Below, one piece after another: positions 49,065 to 56,896 of a stretch of 64,000 bases of DNA (position 1 is the first letter of the stretch; every line of letters begins with the position of its first letter). The DNA comes from Magnetospirillum sp902729445 (GTDB taxonomy: Bacteria; Pseudomonadota; Alphaproteobacteria; Rhodospirillales; Magnetospirillaceae): the NCBI RefSeq assembly GCF_902729445.1, contig NZ_CACVCE010000067.1:1-64000 (forward strand). Direction: 5' to 3'. The notes under the pieces are model-generated. The model ran no database searches. It saw only the letters and a program-made list of their open reading frames with translations, and was not told the origin of the DNA. A program made the translations under genes and the position numbers.

Positions 49065-50249
49065 ATGAGTGCCGTCGAACCCCTGGGAACCTGCCCGCCG
49101 CACAACCCGCTCGGCCATACCGTCGAGCTGGGGCGCGACCGGCCGATCCGGCTGGATTGCGGCATCGAGATGGCGCCGGTGACGGTGGCCTATCAGACCT
49201 ATGGCCGGCTGAACGCCGACAAGACCAACGCCATCTTGCTGTGCCACGCCTTGACCGGCGACCATTACGTCGCCGACCCCCACCCGATCACCGGCAAGCC
49301 GGGCTGGTGGATCGATCTGGTCGGGCCGGGCAAGGTGTTCGATACCGACCGCTATTTCCTGATCTGCTCGAACGTCCTGGGCGGCTGCATGGGCACCACC
49401 GGCCCCCGGGACATCAATCCCGCGACGGGCAAGCCGTGGGGCCAGACCTTCCCGGTCATCACCATCGGCGACATGGTCCGGGTCCAGGCCCGGCTGGTCG
49501 AGGTTCTGGGCATCGACGACCTGTTTTGCGTCATCGGCGGCTCGATGGGCGGCATGCAGGTGCTGGAATGGGCGGCCAGCTATCCGGACAAGGTGTTCTC
49601 GGCCATTCCCATCGCCACGGCGGCGCGCCATTCGGCCCAGAACATCGCCTTCCACGAGGTCGGGCGCCAGGCGATCATCGCCGATCCCGACTGGATGGGC
49701 GGCAATTACCAGGAAGCCGGCCTTAGGCCCCATCGCGGCCTGGCGGTGGCGCGCATGGCGGCGCACATCACCTATCTGTCGGAAACCGCGTTGCACCGGA
49801 AGTTCGGCCGCAACCTGCAAGACCGCGATCAGGTGTCCTATGGCTTCGGCGCCGATTTCCAGGTGGAAAGCTATCTGCGCCACCAGGGCTCGACCTTCGT
49901 CGATCGCTTCGACGCCAATTCGTACCTGTATATCACCCGGGCGATGGATTATTTCGACCTGGCGGCCGAGCGCGACGGCGTGCTGGCCAACGCCTTCAAG
50001 GGGACGCGCACCCGCTTTTGCGTGGTGTCGTTCTCGTCGGACTGGCTGTTCCCGACCCCGGAAAGCCGCGCCGTCGTGCATGCCCTGAACGCGGTGGCGG
50101 CCAATGTCAGCTTCGTCGAGGTCCAGTCCGACAAGGGCCATGACGCCTTCTTGCTGGACGAGCCCGAGTTCCACGCCACCCTGACCGGCTTCCTGGAAGG
50201 GGCGGCCGAGCATCGCGGGCTGCGGCGCAAGGGGAACAGCCCGCCATGA
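49065..50249 (+). CDS. metX: Homoserine O-acetyltransferase MetX
   Basis: MetX activates homoserine with acetyl-CoA (succinyl-CoA in some members) for methionine synthesis. The 394-residue alpha/beta-hydrolase protein has VTVAYQTYGRLNADKTNAIL, CHALTGDHYVA, and the nucleophile Ser in FCVIGGSMGGMQVLEW. The Asp region is SFSSDWLFPTPESR, and the catalytic His is in SDKGHDAFLLDE. The ATG at 49065 gives the family N-terminus; an upstream GTG at 49029 is unsupported. It is coupled to metW by an ATGA overlap, the usual pair in proteobacteria. Confidence 0.95.
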   Translation: MSAVEPLGTCPPHNPLGHTVELGRDRPIRLDCGIEMAPVTVAYQTYGRLNADKTNAILLCHALTGDHYVADPHPITGKPGWWIDLVGPGKVFDTDRYFLICSNVLGGCMGTTGPRDINPATGKPWGQTFPVITIGDMVRVQARLVEVLGIDDLFCVIGGSMGGMQVLEWAASYPDKVFSAIPIATAARHSAQNIAFHEVGRQAIIADPDWMGGNYQEAGLRPHRGLAVARMAAHITYLSETALHRKFGRNLQDRDQVSYGFGADFQVESYLRHQGSTFVDRFDANSYLYITRAMDYFDLAAERDGVLANAFKGTRTRFCVVSFSSDWLFPTPESRAVVHALNAVAANVSFVEVQSDKGHDAFLLDEPEFHATLTGFLEGAAEHRGLRRKGNSPP

Positions 50250-50869
50250 TGGTGATCGCCAACGGCAATCTGCGCGTCGATCTGAAGCTGATCGCCGACA
50301 TGGTCGAGCCCGGCTCGCGGGTGCTCGATGTCGGCTGTTCCGACGGCTCGCTGCTGTCGTGGCTGGGCCGGCACAAGAATGTCGACGGCCGCGGCATCGA
50401 ACTGTCGATGAGCGGGGTGTCGGCGGCGGTGTCGCAGGGTCTGTCGGTGATCCAGGGCGACGCCGATACCGATCTCAAGGACTATCCCACCGGCGCCTTC
50501 GACACGGTGATCCTGAGCCAGACCCTGCAGGCGACCTATGCGCCGCGCGACGTGTTGGCCAACATGCTGCGGATCGGGCGGCGCGCCATCGTGTCGTTTC
50601 CCAATTTCGGCCATTGGCGGGTGCGCGTCGGCCTGGCGCTGGGCGGGCGCATGCCGGTGACCGACACCCTGGCCTATGAATGGTACGACACCCCCAACAT
50701 CCATTTCTGCACCATCCGCGATTTCCTGGTGCTGTGCCGCGATCTGGGGATCACCGTCGAGAAGGGCATCGCCCTTGACCGCGAAGGTCGCGTGCTGCCG
50801 TTCGACGGCCAGGGCGTGCTGGCCAACCTGCTGGCCGACCAGGGCTTGTTCGTTCTCAGCCGCTCGTAA
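50246..50869 (+). CDS. metW: Methionine biosynthesis protein MetW
   Basis: The 207-residue SAM-dependent methyltransferase-fold protein has SRVLDVGCSDGSLLSWLG for SAM binding, ELSMSGVSAAVSQGLSVIQG, FDTVILSQTLQATYAPRDVL and AIVSFPNFGHWRVRVGLALG, a family signature. MetW always accompanies this type of MetX and is needed for its activity in several bacteria. ATGA overlap with metX at 50246-50249. It converges on the ABC permease gene with 6 bp between. Confidence 0.95.
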   Translation: MMVIANGNLRVDLKLIADMVEPGSRVLDVGCSDGSLLSWLGRHKNVDGRGIELSMSGVSAAVSQGLSVIQGDADTDLKDYPTGAFDTVILSQTLQATYAPRDVLANMLRIGRRAIVSFPNFGHWRVRVGLALGGRMPVTDTLAYEWYDTPNIHFCTIRDFLVLCRDLGITVEKGIALDREGRVLPFDGQGVLANLLADQGLFVLSRS

Positions 50870-50875
50870 ATCCCC

Positions 50876-51688
50876 TTAAGCTTTCAGCTTGTAGCCGGTC
50901 GCCAGCATCCGCCAGGTCAGCAGCATCAGCCCGGCATCGACCATTGTGACCATCGCGATTCCCAGCGCCACCGAGCCGTCGGCCTGGCCGATGAAGCCGG
51001 CCCGGAAGCCGTCGATCATGTAGAAGAACGGGTTCAGCTTGGCCAGCAGTTGGAAGGTTTCGGGCAGGCGGTCGATGGAATAGAAGGTGCCCGACAGGAA
51101 CGATAACGGCGTGACGATGAAGTTGGTCACCGCCGCCATGTGGTCGAACTTGTCGGCCCAGATGCCGCCGATCATGCCCAACAGCGACAGCATCAGCGAT
51201 CCCATCACCGCGTGGAAGGCGATCAAACCCACCGAACTGATGTGGATGCGCACGAACAGCGACATCGCCGCGGTGACCACCAGGCCGACCAGCAGGCCGC
51301 GCGCAACACCGCCCAGGGCCACCGCCACCGTCTGCTCGATCGGCGACAAGGGCGGCATCAGCATATCGACGATATTGCCCTGGACCTTGGCGATGATCAG
51401 CGACGACGAGGTGTTGGCGAAGGCGTTTTGCACCATCGCCATCATGATCAGGCCAGGCGCCAGGAATTCCTGGAAGGCGACGCCGTGGACGTCGGCCGCG
51501 ACCCGTCCCAGGGCCAGCGAGAACACCGCCAGGAACAAAAGCGTCGTCACCACCGGGGCGGTGATGGTCTGGAAATGCACCTTCAGGAAGCGGCGGACTT
51601 CCTTGGTCAGCAGGGTGCGAAAGCCCAGCCAGTTGACGGCGCCGTAGGACCGGGGGACGGGCGGGCGGGGGATGGCGTTCTCGATCAT
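50876..51688 (-). CDS. ABC-2 type transporter permease
   Basis: The 270-residue protein has six hydrophobic segments and the ABC-2 permease layout. A cytoplasmic N-terminal helix (FRTLLTKEVRRFLKVH) comes first, then ITAPVVTTLLFLAVFSLALG, the conserved stretch VQGNIVDMLMPPLSPIEQ, and TPLSFLSGTFYSIDRLP with LLAKLNPFFYMIDGFR. These permeases export lipids, polysaccharides or drugs with a separate ATPase. No ATPase gene is adjacent, so the partner and cargo are unknown. Confidence 0.88.
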   Translation of the reverse strand: MIENAIPRPPVPRSYGAVNWLGFRTLLTKEVRRFLKVHFQTITAPVVTTLLFLAVFSLALGRVAADVHGVAFQEFLAPGLIMMAMVQNAFANTSSSLIIAKVQGNIVDMLMPPLSPIEQTVAVALGGVARGLLVGLVVTAAMSLFVRIHISSVGLIAFHAVMGSLMLSLLGMIGGIWADKFDHMAAVTNFIVTPLSFLSGTFYSIDRLPETFQLLAKLNPFFYMIDGFRAGFIGQADGSVALGIAMVTMVDAGLMLLTWRMLATGYKLKA

Positions 51689-51722
51689 GGTGTCCTGGCT
51701 ACGCTTCGGTTAGGCTGAAAGC

Positions 51723-52274
51723 ATGGCGAAGACAAGCGTGCCCCCGCGCATCACCCCATCCTACCTGGAAAATGCCGCGTTGCATTACCTGGAACGCTTC
51801 GCGTCGTCCACAGCTTCGTTGCGCCGGGTGCTGAAGCGCAAGGTCGTGCGCTCGGTGGCCCATTGGGGCGACGATGCGGACCAGGCCCTGGCCCACATCG
51901 AGGCGGTGATCGCCAAGCTGACCCAACTGGGCTATCTGAACGATTCCGCCTATGCCGAGTTGAAGACCGGGGCGCTGCACCGGCGCGGCAAGGGCGCGCG
52001 CGCCATTCGCGCCAGCCTGGCCGCCAAGGGGGTGGGCGCTGCCGATTCCGAGCAGGCCCTGGCCGCCCTGGCCGAGGACCATGCCCAGCCCGACCGCGCC
52101 GCCGCCATCACCCTGGCCAGGCGCCGCCGGCTGGGGCCGTTCCGCGCCGCCGGCCGGGCCGAGAACCGCGCCCGCGACCTGGCGGTGATGGGCCGCAACG
52201 GCTTCGATTTCGAGACCGCGCGGGCCATCATCGACGCCGCCAGCCCCGAAACCCTGACCGAGGAGGATCAATGA
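51723..52274 (+). CDS. recX: Regulatory protein RecX
   Basis: RecX binds RecA filaments and inhibits recombination. The 183-residue all-helical protein is built of three-helix repeats: ALHYLERFASSTASLRRVLK, then VIAKLTQLGYLNDSAYAELK and RGKGARAIRASLAAKGVG. The LTQLGYLNDSAYA stretch is the family signature. It is not next to recA; recN is also in the window but far off. Its stop overlaps the arsC start by ATGA. Confidence 0.9.
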   Translation: MAKTSVPPRITPSYLENAALHYLERFASSTASLRRVLKRKVVRSVAHWGDDADQALAHIEAVIAKLTQLGYLNDSAYAELKTGALHRRGKGARAIRASLAAKGVGAADSEQALAALAEDHAQPDRAAAITLARRRRLGPFRAAGRAENRARDLAVMGRNGFDFETARAIIDAASPETLTEEDQ

Positions 52275-52612
52275 GCACCACCATCTGGCACAATCCCCGC
52301 TGCAGCAAAAGCCGCGAGACCCTGGCCCTGGTCGAGGGCAAGGGCATCACGCCGGTCATCGTGGAATATCTGAAGAACCCGCCCAGCCCAGCCGAGTTGA
52401 AGCGGGTTCTGGCCCTGTTGGGCAAGGGGCCGCGCGACATCATCCGCAAGAAGGAAGCGGCCGAGGCCGGCATCGATGTCGCAGGGCTTGCCGACGACGC
52501 CCTGATCGCCGCCTTGTGCGCCCATCCGGCGGCGATCGAGCGCCCGATCGTCATCACCGCCACCAAGGCCGCCCTGGGGCGCCCGCCCGAGGCGGTGCTG
52601 GATATCCTTTGA
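52271..52612 (+). CDS. arsC: Arsenate reductase, ArsC (glutaredoxin-linked) family
   Basis: The 113-residue thioredoxin-fold protein has WHNPRCSKSRETLALV with the catalytic cysteine, VEYLKNPPSPAELKRVL, and RPIVITATKAALGRPPE with the arginine that stabilises the arsenate adduct. Family members reduce arsenate with glutathione and glutaredoxin, though some ArsC/YffB proteins do other jobs. There is no arsB or arsR nearby, so a resistance operon is not present. ATGA overlap with recX. Confidence 0.9.
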   Translation: MSTTIWHNPRCSKSRETLALVEGKGITPVIVEYLKNPPSPAELKRVLALLGKGPRDIIRKKEAAEAGIDVAGLADDALIAALCAHPAAIERPIVITATKAALGRPPEAVLDIL

Positions 52613-52614
52613 CC

Positions 52615-53109
52615 ATGATCGAGCTGGACGACGGACCCTCGTTCCTGCCGCCCGCCGCCGAGGCGGCCCTGAAACAGGTCGGCGCCTGCTGGGGCGACGA
52701 GGCGGCCGCCGAGCGCCTGGTCCTGCAGGCGCTGGAACTGGCCCCCGATACCCTGGCCGCGCGGGTCGGCGCCTATAAGTTCTATTTCTACCGCCACCGC
52801 CTGGCCGAGGCGCTGGTTCATGCCTGGTCCTGCCTGGACTGGGTCGCCGAACGGCTGCAGATGCCGCGTGACTGGCGCGAGGTTCAGCCCCGCCACGCCG
52901 ACTTCACCGGCCTGGACCCGATGCCGCGCCTGTGGCTGCAGATCGTCATCGCCATCGGCTATTGCCAGGCCCGCCTGGGGCAGGTGGAAGAGGGCCAAGA
53001 AAGCCTGGCCAAGGTGGCCCAACTGGACCCGGCCGACCGCTTCGGCGCCCGGCGGCTGTCGGACGTCATTGCACGCGGTGGTGTCGATTTGGATGAAGAG
53101 GGGGATTGA
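52615..53109 (+). CDS. TPR-like protein, 164 aa
   Basis: I do not recognise a named family. The protein is helical and has TPR-like spacing: AAERLVLQALELAPDTLAAR with FYFYRHRLAEALVHAW, and later AIGYCQARLGQVEEGQES with LAKVAQLDPADRFGARRL. It may be a small scaffold or chaperone. It starts 2 bp after arsC and so is probably third in the recX-arsC transcript. In several nitrogen-fixing alphaproteobacteria small TPR genes accompany nif genes, but no nif gene is in the window. Confidence 0.72.
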   Translation: MIELDDGPSFLPPAAEAALKQVGACWGDEAAAERLVLQALELAPDTLAARVGAYKFYFYRHRLAEALVHAWSCLDWVAERLQMPRDWREVQPRHADFTGLDPMPRLWLQIVIAIGYCQARLGQVEEGQESLAKVAQLDPADRFGARRLSDVIARGGVDLDEEGD

Positions 53110-53166
53110 GCGGGCCGCCCGCTTGGCTATGATTAGCGGCGGGAAGGCAAAGTGGGCGGTGCGGCC

Positions 53167-53517
53167 ATGGTGGCGAATCTACGGTTGATGCCGGGTTACG
53201 ACCCGGATTGGCGCGACAAGGTCAACGATCTGGCGATGCGCTATCGTGTCTTGGGCGGCCGCAAGGACCTGACGGCGGACGAGGCCGAGGAATTGTCGGT
53301 CTTGCGCGGCCGGATCGACGACGCCTTGAACACCCGGTTCCGCACCACCCTGGAATATCGCGATTTCTATTTCGCCCGGGCGCGCGCGCTGCTGGAAGCC
53401 GAAGGCATCGAGATGCCGCTGCCCAACCTGCCGGCCGACGCCACCCAGGAACAGATCGACGATGTCCTGTCGGGTGTATGGGCGGCCGTCGAGGTCACCA
53501 ATTCCGAGACCTTTTAG
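53167..53517 (+). CDS. Hypothetical protein, 116 aa
   Basis: This is an unrecognised small acidic protein. It starts MVANLRLMPGYDPDWRDKVN and has a helical middle (DEAEELSVLRGRIDDALNTR, then YRDFYFARARALLEAEGIEM) and an acidic end. The ATG at 53167 was preferred; a GTG at 53152 has AAGG four bases before it and is an equal alternative. It follows the TPR-like gene on the same strand with a 57-bp gap. Codon use matches the neighbourhood, which supports a real gene. Confidence 0.6.
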   Translation: MVANLRLMPGYDPDWRDKVNDLAMRYRVLGGRKDLTADEAEELSVLRGRIDDALNTRFRTTLEYRDFYFARARALLEAEGIEMPLPNLPADATQEQIDDVLSGVWAAVEVTNSETF

Positions 53518-53555
53518 CGTCGCGCCCGGAAGGGACACGAGCCGTCGCTCCACAC

Positions 53556-53593
53556 TCCGTCATGCCCGTGCTTGACACGGGCATCCATGTGGC
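53556..53593 (+). repeat. REP-like unit (CCGTCATGCCCGTGCTTGAC)
   Basis: The palindrome ATGCCCGTGCTTGACACGGG with CATCCATG after it is the same kind of unit as at 75-106 and 53893-53925, a very common interspersed repeat type of alphaproteobacteria. Confidence 0.65.
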
Positions 53594-53639
53594 GCCGCAC
53601 AAAATTCGTTTGGAAACAGCGCATTATGCGGATGCGCGG

Positions 53640-53886
53640 TAAGCGGGGCAAAAGTCCGGGCACTCAAGCGCAGCATAACCCTCGCCCCTTGTGGGCGAGG
53701 GTCCGCGCGAAGCGCGGGGGTGAGGGGTCTTACGCGCGGCGAGCGCGTAAAAAACGTCTTTATATCAAACACATCATATGGCGCGCCGACGCGCGCGCCC
53801 CTCACCCGGCCGCTTCGCGGCCACCCTCTCCCACAAAGGGGCGAGGGTTATGCTGCATCTGCGTACCCGGACTTATGCCCCGCTTA
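53640..53886. repeat. 247-bp imperfect palindromic element
   Basis: Two arms of about 107 bp (53640-53747 and 53779-53886) are reverse complements with scattered mismatches. The ends are TAAGCGGGGCA and its complement TGCCCCGCTTA. Shared blocks include GCAGCATAACCCTCGCCCC, GCGAAGCG and GGTGAGGGG. An AT-rich centre (about 53748-53778) separates the arms. There is no gene, so it is a paired REP or MITE-like element. Confidence 0.75.
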
Positions 53887-53892
53887 CGAACC

Positions 53893-53925
53893 GCGTGGAG
53901 GGTCAAGCCCGGCCATGACGACGGG
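53893..53925 (+). repeat. REP-like unit (GGTCAAGCCCGGCCATGACG)
   Basis: Related to the units at 75-106 and 53556-53593; it lies directly outside the right arm of the large palindrome. Confidence 0.6.
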
Positions 53926-54040
53926 GGATGATGCTTCCAGCTCACCGGGAACCGCTGTTAGCGGCGCGCCCCCTTCCTGCGGGCCGGGCAGGAACGGACC
54001 GCAACACCCTTTCCGGTGGATCATCCGCCCCGGATCACGG

Positions 54041-54112
54041 TACAATGCGCATCGTGTCCGCTCTGTGACGGACAGAGCGGCGGTGGAAGGTGCTAGGAAC
54101 ACCCCCCACCGC
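54041..54112 (+). promoter_or_regulatory. Promoter and structured 5' leader
   Basis: TACAAT (54041-54046) is a good -10 box; no clear -35 is seen. The RNA would then begin with two stable hairpins. One is a perfect 9-bp stem CCGCTCTGT/ACAGAGCGG with a GACGG loop (54058-54080). The next is CGGTGG/CCACCG enclosing GGTG/CACC (54081 to about 54112). A short frame and the nuclease gene follow. Confidence 0.5.
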
Positions 54113-54146
54113 CTAACCACAACCCTGTACGCAGGAGTACGAGGTC

Positions 54147-54236
54147 ATGGCTGACGTCCATTATAGCCGAAGGTTTCCTTTTCCCACACCGCCGCTTTTG
54201 CGCTGCGATGATCGGATAGGGCTGGCCGGAAGTTAA
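54147..54236 (+). CDS. Possible leader peptide or small protein, 29 aa
   Basis: ATG at 54147, with GAGG and an upstream AGGAG nearby, opens a 29-codon frame MADVHYSRRFPFPTPPLLRC and so on, ending in TAA. It follows a structured leader and precedes the nuclease gene by 94 bp. It is too short to judge by composition; a regulatory leader peptide or an independent small protein are both possible, and it may be chance. Confidence 0.35.
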   Translation: MADVHYSRRFPFPTPPLLRCDDRIGLAGS

Positions 54237-54330
54237 GGGCGGGCGCCGGCGGGTCGGGTTGTCCGATTCGTCGCTGTGGCCCGACCCGTTTGCCCGGCGC
54301 CGCTCTGGCTTCCGGCCGGTTTCCCCGGCC

Positions 54331-54756
54331 GTGAGATTTCTTATCCTCGCCGTCCTGTTGGTGGCGACGTGCCCGCATGCGGTCGCGTCGGAAGCGCTGC
54401 CCGGTCCGTATCTGGCCCAGCTTGTCCGGGTGATCGACGGCGACACCGTCGAGGTTCGGGTGCATGTCTGGTTGGGTCTGGACCAGACCGTGCGGGTGCG
54501 GCTGGTGGGCGTCGATGCCCCCGAGATGCACGGGGCCTGCCCCGCAGCGGCCATTGCCGCCCGCGACTTCCTGGCCCGTCTGCTGGATGGCGGGCCGCTG
54601 GTGCTGACCCGCATCACCCACGACAAATATGGCGGACGGGTCGATGCCGCCATCGGCTTGCCCACCGGCGAAGACGCGGCCCGGGCCCTGCTGGCCGCCG
54701 GTCTGGTGGGAAAGTGGCCCCGCCGCAAGGGGGCACCCAATTGCCCGCCGTTTTGA
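54331..54756 (+). CDS. Thermonuclease (staphylococcal-nuclease-like), secreted
   Basis: The protein has a signal peptide (VRFLILAVLLVATCPHAVAS) and one SNase domain: LVRVIDGDTVEVRV, then VRVRLVGVDAPEMHGACPAA with a catalytic Arg and Asp, and HDKYGGRVDAAIG with the second Arg region. Such enzymes cut DNA and RNA outside the cytoplasm with calcium. I take a GTG at 54331, which gives a clean signal peptide of 141 residues in all; a TTG at 54259 would add 24 basic residues and cannot be excluded. It is followed by a strong terminator shared with HU. Confidence 0.82.
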   Translation: MRFLILAVLLVATCPHAVASEALPGPYLAQLVRVIDGDTVEVRVHVWLGLDQTVRVRLVGVDAPEMHGACPAAAIAARDFLARLLDGGPLVLTRITHDKYGGRVDAAIGLPTGEDAARALLAAGLVGKWPRRKGAPNCPPF

Positions 54757-54770
54757 CCCCAGATGGCGCA

Positions 54771-54807
54771 CGAAAAAACCCGCAAGGCCAGGCCTTGCGG
54801 GTTTTCG
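54771..54807. terminator. Bidirectional terminator between nuclease and HU genes
   Basis: AAAACCCGCAAGGCC pairs perfectly with GGCCTTGCGGGTTTT (15 bp, 54775-54789 with 54791-54805). Runs of A before and T after make it work for both convergent genes. Confidence 0.9.
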
Positions 54808-54828
54808 TCGATCGTCGGTGACGGTCGA

Positions 54829-55107
54829 TTACTTGCCGTTGACGGCGTCCTTGAGGCCCTTGCCGGCCGAGAACTTCGGCTGCTTCGAGGCCGGGATATT
54901 GATCTTCTCGCCGGTGCGGGGATTGCGGCCTTCCGAGGCCGCGCGGGTCGCGACCGAGAAGCTGCCGAAGCCCACCAGGCGCACTTCGTCGCCGCCCTTC
55001 AGGGCGGTGGTGATGGCGGCGAACACGCCGTCGACGGCCTTTTCCGAGTCGGCCTTGGTCAGGCCAGAGAGTTCGGCGACGCGCGAAACCAGGTCAGCCT
55101 TGTTCAT
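54829..55107 (-). CDS. hup: HU-family DNA-binding protein
   Basis: HU is a small dimeric nucleoid protein that bends DNA. The 92-residue protein starts MNKADLVSRVAELSGLTKAD. It has EVRLVGFGSFSVATRAASEG and the DNA-arm motif GRNPRTGEKINIPASK, ending FSAGKGLKDAVNGK. The start at 55107 is the family start; a longer frame up to 55296 is not. It ends at the shared terminator. An IHF subunit is less likely, since the arm sequence and length are those of HU. Confidence 0.96.
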   Translation of the reverse strand: MNKADLVSRVAELSGLTKADSEKAVDGVFAAITTALKGGDEVRLVGFGSFSVATRAASEGRNPRTGEKINIPASKQPKFSAGKGLKDAVNGK

Positions 55108-55198
55108 GGACAGTGATTCCCCTGCTGGTGATTGAAATCCGTAACTTCCCCAATGCCAGAGCCCCCGCTCCGCGTCAATGCGGAAATGACGAGAATCG

Positions 55199-56896
55199 TC
55201 ACCGAAAGCCGGTTTGAACCAGCAAACGGTGAAATTCCCGCAGATGGGCCTCGGCCTTGCCGGGTTCCGGCACACTTGCAAGAAATTTTTCTTCAAATTG
55301 CGGCTGCTTCAGGTGCTCGATCACCCGGGCGCGGGCCAGGTTCAACGAGCGCCCCTCGATCAGCACGCCCGAGCCGCAGAACTTGATCAGCCGGATCGCC
55401 CGCATCGCCAGCGGGTCGTCGGGCTTGTCGATCTTCTCGATGACTTCCTCCGCCAAAAGATAGGTCGCCAGCACGTCATCGACCTTGCCGCCCAGCTCGG
55501 CGCGGGCTTCCGGCGCCAGGATCTGGCAGGCGACCAGCGCGGCGTTCAGGCCGGCCAGGGCGGCCATCCGTTCCGGCGGCGGCAGGCGCAACGGCACCCA
55601 TTTGTCGATGTGCTCGGTCTCGTTGACGCGGGCGATGATCAACTCGGCCAGGGCGTCGGTCATGCCTAGCGCCAGGTTCGACTGGGCCAGGGCCAGCAGG
55701 TACTGGACCTTCAGGACCTTGTCGGACAGCAACCGCAGCATCAGGTCGATGGCCTGGCTGGCGGTGACGGTGCCCAGATGGGCGTGGATGCGGGTCACCC
55801 GGTGCAGCAGTGCCTCGGCGGCGGCACCTTGCGCCAGCACGCCCCGATGGCCGACCAGGCGATGGGCCAGGCGGGTGAAGACTTCGGTTTCCTGCTTGGG
55901 TTCGTTGCGCGACAGCGGGTTGGCCCCGCCCAACTCGCGCATGACCCGGGCCAGCAGCACCGCCTTGGACTGGGGCAGGCAGCCCTTGGCGAACAGCGCG
56001 TTCAGGGCGGAAAAAGTCGCCTCGGGGGAGAACTTGGCCGGGCTGGCCTTGCCCTCGGCCAGGTCGCACAATTGGGTCAGGGCGGCGCCCAGATTGGCCT
56101 GATAGCCCAGCAGGTCCTGGATCAACTGGGCCGACAGCAAGGTGTCGGCGATGAACAGGTCGATGAATTCCAGCGCCGTCGCCGCCTGGGGTTCGGCGGC
56201 CCAGGCCAGCAGGATGTCGATCTTGGCCTGGTACGAGCGCACATCCAGCAGGCGGATGGCCATCAGGCTTTGGGTGGCATAGCCGGCATGCTCGCCGCCC
56301 TTGGCCACCTCGGCCATGATCTCGGCGAAGCTCTTGCACAGGGGCGGCTTCTTGGCGGCGAAGGCCCGCGCCCGGGCCAGGATGTCGTCCCACGCCTTGG
56401 ACAGAAAGTCGCGCCGGGCCTTGGATTCCTCGCCCGTGGCTGCCGCCTGCAAGGTGGCGACGCGGTCGATGGCGGAAAACAGCAGATTGCCCTTGTCGCC
56501 GAACCGCTTCAGCTCGGCCCCGGAATGCAACAGCTCGGACGGCGTCACCTGCAGCTCGTCCAGATATTTGCGCACCAGTCGGCCGATGGTCTGGCGCGCC
56601 TCGGGCAGGTAGAAATCCCCCAGCTCGCGGCAGATCGGCGCGTCGGAAATGGCCCCTAGCGCCAGGTCCGGCCCCTGGTTCTTGACCTCGCCGGTCTTTT
56701 CCAGGACCACGGTCTCGGAATGGCTGCCGTCCAGGCGCTGCCAGTCCTTGACCACGCGGACCGCCGCATGGTTGCCCTTTTGCAGCAGGCTTTCGGCGAA
56801 GGCCTTGGCCTGGCCCTCGTCGGCCATGAACTGGGTGACCACCCAGTGCTTGTCTTCCAGGACCTGGACTTCGAACGAAACCCGGGGGTTGCTCAT
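55199..56896 (-). CDS. Unknown helical protein, 565 aa
   Basis: I do not recognise this family. The N-terminal 75 residues form a small alpha/beta-looking unit (SFEVQVLEDKHWVVTQFMAD, then NHAAVRVVKDWQRLDGSHSE). The rest is almost entirely helical and Leu/Ala-rich, with repeats of 30-40 residues. There are no membrane segments, signal peptide or nucleotide-binding loop. It starts in an ATGA overlap with the SEL1-repeat gene upstream, so they act together. The pair lies just downstream of the flagellar hook operon but past a terminator. A cytoplasmic scaffold is a guess. Confidence 0.75.
   Translation of the reverse strand: MSNPRVSFEVQVLEDKHWVVTQFMADEGQAKAFAESLLQKGNHAAVRVVKDWQRLDGSHSETVVLEKTGEVKNQGPDLALGAISDAPICRELGDFYLPEARQTIGRLVRKYLDELQVTPSELLHSGAELKRFGDKGNLLFSAIDRVATLQAAATGEESKARRDFLSKAWDDILARARAFAAKKPPLCKSFAEIMAEVAKGGEHAGYATQSLMAIRLLDVRSYQAKIDILLAWAAEPQAATALEFIDLFIADTLLSAQLIQDLLGYQANLGAALTQLCDLAEGKASPAKFSPEATFSALNALFAKGCLPQSKAVLLARVMRELGGANPLSRNEPKQETEVFTRLAHRLVGHRGVLAQGAAAEALLHRVTRIHAHLGTVTASQAIDLMLRLLSDKVLKVQYLLALAQSNLALGMTDALAELIIARVNETEHIDKWVPLRLPPPERMAALAGLNAALVACQILAPEARAELGGKVDDVLATYLLAEEVIEKIDKPDDPLAMRAIRLIKFCGSGVLIEGRSLNLARARVIEHLKQPQFEEKFLASVPEPGKAEAHLREFHRLLVQTGFR

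Larger units (their letters stand above)
53518..54040. other. Repeat-rich noncoding region
   Basis: No gene is supported over about 520 bp. It holds a REP-like palindrome (53556-53593), a 247-bp large palindrome (53640-53886), another REP-like unit (about 53893-53925) and G/C-rich spacer. Open frames in all directions here are low-complexity readings of the repeats. Confidence 0.6.

Noticed and set aside
54829..55296. Longer HU start up to 55296
   Set aside because: The extra 63 residues do not match HU and run through the end of the neighbouring gene's 3' flank.
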